DNA from: Palaemon carinicauda | Taxonomy: Eukaryota; Arthropoda; Malacostraca; Decapoda; Palaemonidae | DNA length: 64,000 nt | NCBI RefSeq assembly: GCF_036898095.1 | Contig: NC_090746.1 | Span: 53,655,841-53,719,840 of the forward strand | Reading direction: 5' to 3' | Part shown: one piece after another, positions 57,017-64,000 of the stretch | Layout: every line of letters starts with the position of its first letter | Numbering within the stretch: position 1 is the first letter of the stretch | Notes under the pieces: model-generated | What the model was told of the DNA's origin: nothing | The model's database searches: none | Seen by the model: only the letters and a program-made list of their open reading frames with translations | Translations under genes and position numbers: made by a program

Positions 57017-58613
57017 CTTAGGTTGAGGGCCTTTTTCATGAGAGGATTTCCTCTTGCGGGACATGCCCCATTTGTTGAGAAGGTTCCAATTCTCAGAGGC
57101 GGCTTTGTCCACGATCTCTTTCACCAAAGCTGTTGGGAAGAGATGCTTGCCCCAGATGTTGGAGGAGATTAGCTTCCGGGGTTTGTGTTTCACTGCAGCG
57201 TTGGCAAACACGAATTCTCTGCAGGCTCTCCTGGCCTTGATGAAGCTGTACAAGTCCTTCATCACGGTCATACAAATCTGGGACCCTAACGTCCCCGGCC
57301 ATGACCTCAAGCTGAATTTGATGAGACAGAGAGGCGGCTAGTCTCTCCTTGGTTTCCTGCTCCCGACGAAGAAGGTGGTCGTTCAGCTTTGAAAGATCCT
57401 CATTGAACTGACGGCCAGCCGCGTCAGGTTCCAGTTTCCCGACCGTAAAAGTGAACTGGATATCTTTCCAGAATCTGTCGTCGGGGGGAAGGGCGAGGGA
57501 GAGAGGTAGGGCAGGGCTTTCCTTCCTCCACCGCCTTCATGACCACATGGAAGGCCTTTTCAACAAAGGGAAAGGTCGCAGTAGGGGGAGCAAGAAAGGA
57601 CGGATGCTTCTTGCTCAATGCTGGCATTTTAGAGTTGGTAAAACCACGACTCTTAAGACACTCTGCCAGCATGGCTTGGGCTTTCGAGTGATCGAACACG
57701 GTCACTTCTTTGGGTTCGGTCTCTTCCTTGGAGGCCGGTTCGGACCTGAGCCGGACGTAACAGTCCGGGTAAGCCTCAAAGCTGGGGAAGAACTCCACCT
57801 CTTCCAAGAGGATGGACCCAAGCCGATCATTAATAAAGATTTTGCCAGTTATAATTTGCATATGCTCGGCATACCTCCAGGGGTTAGACTCCGAGCAGGG
57901 GGGAAGATCCTTAACCGAAATCTTTTTTGGTTGCTTCCAACCCATAAAATGACGTTTGAGCTCCTCTTGACTCTTTCGGAGCCTTTCGTCCATCAGTGCC
58001 ACCAGCGCCTGGATGGCATCTCCAGTGGCTGGTAGCACGGGCAGCGAGGCGGCTGAGGTAGAGGGGACTGGCTCCTCGACCACAACGGGGGTTACTGGAG
58101 GTGTTTGGGCGAAACTCGTCCTCCGAATCAAGGAACTCCACCTGATCCTCTTCATCCTCCAGATCCTCACCCATGAGGGTCCTCTCGGTGTTGTCGGAGA
58201 CACGACATCTTCTCCACTTCGTCGAGATGACATTTTTGGAGTGTAGCCGAAATGTCGGGTTCAACAGTAAGTTGGACGCAGGGGATCTGATCCTGGGGGA
58301 TCACAGAGTCCGACAGAGCTTTAGGGAAAAGCAAGGCCCTCATCTTCTCGTTAGGGAGATAAGGCCCGGTGGCGTTCTTCTGGAAACCGCGCACCCACTT
58401 GCACAGTTTCTCTCGAGCATTGTCCCTGGCCTCCGCGGACGGAGGGTTGTCGAACGCCTCATCAAGGAGGCCTTTGCAGGTTGAGCAGGACTGCGGATCC
58501 CAGTACTTAAGGTTGCCCTTTTTGCTGCACAGGGGGTGTGGGTCCGGCACGCCTTATGCCCGTAGAAGTCCGGGCGGCGAACTCCGCAGAAGGAGCTCTC
58601 ACACTTCAGGTTC

Positions 58614-60973
58614 TCCTGTAGAAGAAAGAGATCATGAGTACATGGAAGACAGAGTTATGGCTTACATTACTCTTAAGATTAAGATTCACTAATCTGTAGA
58701 ATTGGTTTTTATGTGAGCTCAGGATAGGTGAGCTAGAAGGGAAGTAGGAAGACACATACTTGTGAGTCCCATCCAGCCAGTTACCGTGACCTTTTCTGCA
58801 GACAATTCCTTAGGACCTGAGGTTCTAAGGGAGGGAATGGTATCCCTATGGGGGAGCCAAACTTAGGCTTCCTTATAAAGGAATTGTCTACAGATTGGAG
58901 AGGGTCTGAAATCGGTCAGAACCTAGAGACTGCACTGAGAAGCACAGAGTTTGCTGGAAATATTGTACTGTACAACCGTACACCTCAGCCACTGTTTTTA
59001 AGGTATGAAATACCAAAGAAAGAGCAGTCTGGCTATTTGGCTGTATTAGGTTGACTGCCGGCACGGGACGGGCAGCCGGGGGAGGGGTGCTTGTTCATGG
59101 AAGCCTCAGGAGCGTCGCCGGCAAGCCGGAGGCCGGTCCGGCGGGATGAATCCATCTAAGGCTACACACTGAGCAGCATAGAGGTAGGAGACACCTATAA
59201 GGGCGACCGCCGGCACGGCAGCGGGTTGCCGACAGGGCGGTGGCCTCCGGCAGCCAGCAGGCTGTCGGCGCTGGTGAACCTAGCTGGGATGTCGGCGGTA
59301 GCGGCGGCCCCCCGGCAGCCGGCAGGCTGTCGCCTTAGGTAATCCTCAGATAGGAACATCCTATGAAGTAGGAAGGTCACGTGGGGTACCGGCGGCTAGC
59401 GCCGGCAGGCGGAGGCGACAGTGGACCGGCACCATGATAGAAGAGAGAAAGATAAGGAGGGAGTGGGGAAGGGTAATGTCCGATACCCGACCGGCTTCCC
59501 TCCGGAAGGAGTGCTCTCATAATAGGAGGGGATATGCCTATCATCCAGCGGCAGGGGGCCGGCAGACGGCTGGATGCCTATGGTAATCCAAGGGAGGATC
59601 AGAGTACACTCAAAAGGGGGAGAGGGTGATCTTCCGCCGGCAGACCGGCCGCCGACACTACCCTATAGTTCGACTATGAGGGGGAAGTGTAACAGAGCGG
59701 CCAGCCAAGCAGAAGAGCACAGCTTAACCTACAACTCTCCCCAAGGGAGGAATTGTAGGACAGCGGACAGGGGTGTGAAGGCAAGCCAACACAAAGGGAT
59801 AGAGTGGGGGTAGGGGTCTGAGGGAGCAGAAGGGGTCGCAACCCTAAAGTTCCCAAGGGGTGGGGAGAATCTGTTAGATGCTATTCTACCTAGGTAGGAG
59901 AGAAACGCTCTCCAACCCTAGGGTAGGTTAGCTCAGAGTAGGCACAGCACTGGTGTACTGTCCTAAACTATAATAAAACAGAATCCCCCAAAGCCTAACC
60001 TAAACCAGGAGAGTCTTCTCCTAGATTAGGGAGGGCTGGGAAGACATATCGCTAGGCTATAGGGATTAAGAAACGTGTCCCAACCAAGTGCAGTCTAGGG
60101 GGAAGGGCAGAGTCCTTCCACCTTCAGTCTCAGTCGATACCTAAAGGGAAATCCGTTCCTTAAGGGTGGACTGGGATGAACGATAGGTACTCTGGGGTTC
60201 TGTCCGAGGTCCCCTCATATACTATGGTAGGGAAGAGGGAAGAACGATCTAGCCTAACCTACCCGAAAATTATTCTGGGTAAGGGGGCTAAGATATAGCG
60301 AAGCTACCCAGAAGGAGGTTACCCGAAGGTAAAAGGAGAGATAAGGAAGCATACAAGGGCCCCAACATTGGGTTAGGGGATGTGACATGGATGGACCAGA
60401 CACGGTCCCTTGTATGGTCCCTAGAAGGCGAAAGACATGTGCAACACTGAATCTTGTATATGTTTAAAAATGCCTATATCTTCATTAACATTAACACTAG
60501 GAACACTTATTATATCATGCAGAAGTCAACATGAACACTAGGCTGCGGCCTAGGCTAGGATAAAAGTCTAGTATGGGGTCGGCTAACTAAGAGCGCCGAA
60601 GAATACCATCGGCATAATATAACTAATTCCTAGCAATGAAGACTAAATAACTAATGATATTTAATTAGTTATAAGGCCAGGAAGGCTGTTCTGGCTAACT
60701 AAATAAAGCATGCGAGGCGAACAGCGGCGTCATAAAATGGCGCCTCCGGGCAAGGCAAAGCTCTGCCACAAAACACAAGATTTTAGCGTAAAAAATCATT
60801 ACTTTACGGCCAGAGCTTATTTAAACAATACAAGAACCTGGTACTCAACTTTCCAGAAGAAGGCGAGGCAGAAGGTTGAGACGTGGCGAAGGATGTACAA
60901 GATAATCGGGGATCAGTGGGAAAAACAAACCAATGTTGGAAGCTACCAGAATAGGAATGAGGACGGATGTGAC
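58614..60973 (-). other. Leader of element D with CCGGC tract, second copy
   Basis: Identical counterpart of 38790-41149. The CCGGC-rich part is at 59054-59664. Confidence 0.6.
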
Positions 60974-61304
60974 GTCACACAGTATGGCGGACGGTTTGTT
61001 TACGCTGCGAGTACCGTAACAGTAACGAAGGAGGGTAACTTTGGAACGGCTCCTCAGTTACCTCGCCACCTTTCCCCCTCGAAGCGTAAATGCTATGTGA
61101 GGTGCAGATAGCCATGTGGCGTGTTAATGCATGATTCCCCTGTTGATATACGATATCCTAGAGGGAAACCTTTAGGGTACTCGCACCAGAAGTTAGAATT
61201 CTGTGAAACCTTTAGTTTAATTCTCTGGGAATATCTATTGTAGTCATATATACCCAAAGGAAGCTACTGATGGAACCTTCCATCAGGACGACATGGCTTG
61301 AGCC

Positions 61305-61307
<3 letters not shown>
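60974..61307 (-). repeat. Left ITR of element D, second copy
   Basis: Identical counterpart of 41150-41483, again ending against (AT)n. Confidence 0.85.
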
Positions 61308-61779
<472 letters not shown>

Positions 61780-61950
61780 TGCTTGCTCTCTTCATCAAGG
61801 GACAACCATGGATTACTATGCCATTCATATCTGGTGCCCCAGATTATTGCAATGAAATTACTTGAAGTAAGATGCTGGACATGGTTTGTGTCCATTGAAT
61901 TCTTATTGTTTTGTTGAAGCTTATTATAGGTTGTTGTTAGCGAAATGAAT

Positions 61951-62161
61951 GAATGTCTCTTGCTTGAGGGTACACTCGGGGGAACTATTTTATTTAATTT
62001 CTCTTCCACTTGTTATGTTCTTGTATTTTATAGTTTATATAGGAGATATTTATTGTAATGTTACGCTTCTTAAGAATTTAATTTTTCCTTGTTTCCTTTC
62101 CTCACTGGGCTATTTTCCCCAGTTAGAGCCCCCTTTTCCAAGTAAGGTTGAAGCTTAGCAA

Positions 62162-62196
<35 letters not shown>
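61951..62196 (+). mobile_element. LINE 3' end with (TAA)n tail, second copy
   Basis: Identical counterpart of 42127-42372, with the same tail length. Confidence 0.8.
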
Positions 62197-62198
<2 letters not shown>

Positions 62199-62462
62199 AA
62201 TATGTCCCGGAATGGCCATAATAAAAGGTAAGTGCCATTCAAGGACGCTGACGCTGAATCAACAAATGTTACCGAATACCGATTCCTTGTTTTGATTTAG
62301 TAAACAAACTTGTCCCTATGTTATCTTCCTGATTGAGGACTTTAAATATGCTAATTTAGGCAACATTGTGCAATTGATTACCACATTTGTTGTGCGAATT
62401 GTTCAACTTTGTGAGAAAATTCCCTTAGTTAGTGGTTGGCTGATATAATAATTGATTTTCAG

Positions 62463-62559
62463 TGCAGATAGTGACAGGGGATATATCGTGGCAAAAATGA
62501 CTGACTTTGAGGACATCTTAAATGGGAATGAAAATACAGTAGCATCGGTAAAAAAGGAG
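62463..62559 (+). CDS. Probable first coding exon of a host gene, second copy
   Basis: Identical to 42639-42735, with ATG at 62497 and a GTAAGT donor at 62560. If the two segments are one locus, this and the first copy are the same exon. Confidence 0.5.
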
Positions 62560-62577
62560 GTAAGTTGAGAGACTTTA

Positions 62578-62919
62578 CTATACTAACTCATTTGGAGCCA
62601 AACAATTCTGCATAATAGGAGTAAATGTTGTTGGCATTCTGATTATACAATAGTGAAAATGAAAATTAATGCTATGTAGTAAATTGGCCACGAAAGAGTT
62701 ATTGGGTCCTTTGACTGATCCCAGTACTACATTCGACCCCTCTCTCGGGTTACGGCTCATTTTGTTTTTGCCTACACATACACGAATAGTCTGGCCTATT
62801 TCCACATTCTCCTCTGTCCTCATACACCTGACTACATTAAGATTACCAAACGGTTCTTCTTCGTTCAAGGGGTTAACTACTACAATGTAATTGTTCAGTG
62901 GCTGCTTTCCTCGTGGCAA
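62578..62919 (-). CDS. Unrecognised reverse frame, second copy
   Basis: Identical to 42754-43095. Function unknown and the coding status is doubtful. Confidence 0.2.
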   Translation of the reverse strand: MPRGKQPLNNYIVVVNPLNEEEPFGNLNVVRCMRTEENVEIGQTIRVCVGKNKMSRNPREGSNVVLGSVKGPNNSFVANLLHSINFHFHYCIIRMPTTFTPIMQNCLAPNELV

Positions 62920-63047
62920 GGGTAGAAGAGACTTTTTAACAATGGTAAGCAGGTCTTTTAGGAGAAGGATACTCCAAAATCAAATCATTGTTCTCTAGTC
63001 CTTGGTAGTACCGTAGCCTCTGTACCGTGGACTTACACTGTCTTGGA

Positions 63048-63330
63048 TTAGGGTTCTCTTGTTTGAGGGTATGATTGGGCACGCTGTTCTATCTTATTTA
63101 TCTCATTTCATTTATATATTTATTTTAGTTTTTATAGTTTATTTATGAAAGATCTAATTCAATGTTGTTAGTGTTCTTATGTTTTATTTTTATTGTTTAT
63201 CTTTTATTTTTTTTATTTCCTTGTTTCTTTTCCTCACTGGGCTATTTTTCCAGGTTGGACCCCTTAGGCTTATTGCATCTTACTTTTCCAATTAGGGTTA
63301 TAACTTAACTTGTAACAACAACAACAATGG
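63048..63330 (+). mobile_element. LINE 3' end, full
   Basis: Counterpart of 43224-43500 with its tail complete: ACAACAACAACAATGG and then unique sequence. This shows what the gap truncates in the first copy. Confidence 0.8.
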
Positions 63331-64000
63331 TAATAATAGTACAAAGAGGTAACTATTTGTCCTGTTATTTTTTTACTAAACAATCGTAGGTAGTTACATA
63401 CCCATTTTTATTGAAAATGTGTTAAGGTATTCATTTGTTTACCAATAAATCTTAAATAAGCTAGGGATTATCTAATTCATATAAAAAAATTACCAATTTT
63501 AACTATAATACCTAATATAAATAGACTATCCCTCTGATCTGAGATGCCACTTTAGATATTTCCATTTAAAACTTGATATACACTAAACTGAAATTAGCAC
63601 TGCAGTCGACTAACATCAAATTACAGACCCCCTTAAAAAATGGAATTGATCTGACCCATTCGTAGGTAAAGAGGTGTTTATGGTAACTGGGTGTAAACAC
63701 ACACACACAATATACCATAGGTACAAAAATGAAAGGAAAATGTTGTGCTGGTAAAGTACAATTTAAATCGATAACATTAAACATAGTAAACCAGAAAATA
63801 AGAATTAAAAAGACTCCTTGGTACTTGATTCGGTTAATACACAAAAATAGGCTATCAGTTCATCAGGAAAAAAAAAAAGACTACTCATGTTGATGATAGA
63901 TACCGTTATCGGTCGTGGAAGCTGTCATGAATTACTACCTATCAGTCTAGGAGAAAACTACGAAGTATACAGAGTTATCATAATCGTACATAGTAGTAGT
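63331..64000. other. Unique AT-rich DNA after the duplicated segment
   Basis: It contains a short CA run (63699-63708) and no recognised gene or element. The 92-codon reverse frame at 63566-63844 has no supporting motif. Confidence 0.4.

Larger units (their letters stand above)
55423..58550 (-). pseudogene. Gag of element D, second copy
   Basis: No difference from 35599-38726 was seen in any of its frames. Confidence 0.8.
54036..61307 (-). mobile_element. Element D, second copy
   Basis: Counterpart of 34206-41483. Differences are confined to the first ~850 bases (a C-run change and a 6-base deletion near 54331-54390, and a substitution near 54872). The rest appears identical. Confidence 0.88.

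Overview
The window is animal nuclear DNA and looks like an intergenic or intronic stretch of a decapod crustacean genome, probably a shrimp or prawn. That organism call is an inference. It rests on very long (AT)n and (TAA)n microsatellites, LINE 3' ends with ATT/TAA tails, splice-site-bounded exons, and several DIRS-type tyrosine-recombinase (YR) retrotransposons. No bacterial gene organisation is present. Almost everything is mobile DNA. Only two short pieces look like host gene: a 264-codon probable last exon (8218-9012) and a 21-codon probable first coding exon (42639-42735, seen again at 62463-62559).

Layout. 1-6562 is a decayed DIRS-like element (element A) with an internal 0.93-kb tandem duplication and damaged catalytic motifs. 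6563-10084 holds the host exon and AT-rich DNA. 10085-13410 is a reverse-strand LINE with a 2A-like motif, lying between two inverted 0.19-kb arms. 14250-16432 is a dead RTE-like LINE, apparently split by a TIR-bounded insertion. 16781-23532 is a well-preserved DIRS element (element B) with gag, RT-RNase H-methyltransferase and YR frames. Its inverted terminal repeats are identical over 159 bp, and it has an internal complementary region (ICR). It sits in an (AT)n tract, and an apparent empty-site copy lies just downstream.

24984-33825 is a second DIRS lineage (element C) with a 2.4-kb leader rich in CCGGC, gag, RT-RNase H-MT, YR, ICR and both ITRs. It abuts an inverted leader fragment (33822-34205). 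That fragment joins a decayed reverse-strand relative (element D, 34206-41483), which carries an I/R1-like LINE insertion (35890-37192). Next to D is a 267-bp foldback element (41557-41823) built only from the two DIRS termini.

The segment 24133-43500 appears again as 44001-63324 after a 500-N gap. The first ~10.9 kb of the two copies differ by scattered substitutions and indels. From about 35053 to 43500 I saw no difference, and even the microsatellite lengths match. This is best read as two overlapping contigs, or two haplotypes, placed in tandem by the assembler rather than as a biological duplication. Counts of genes and elements should be corrected for it.

How the parts work together, from known DIRS biology: gag packages RNA, RT-RNase H copies it, the ICR pairs with both termini to template a circular DNA, and the YR inserts the circle without a target-site duplication. 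In both intact families the YR frame is -1 relative to the RT frame and overlaps its end.
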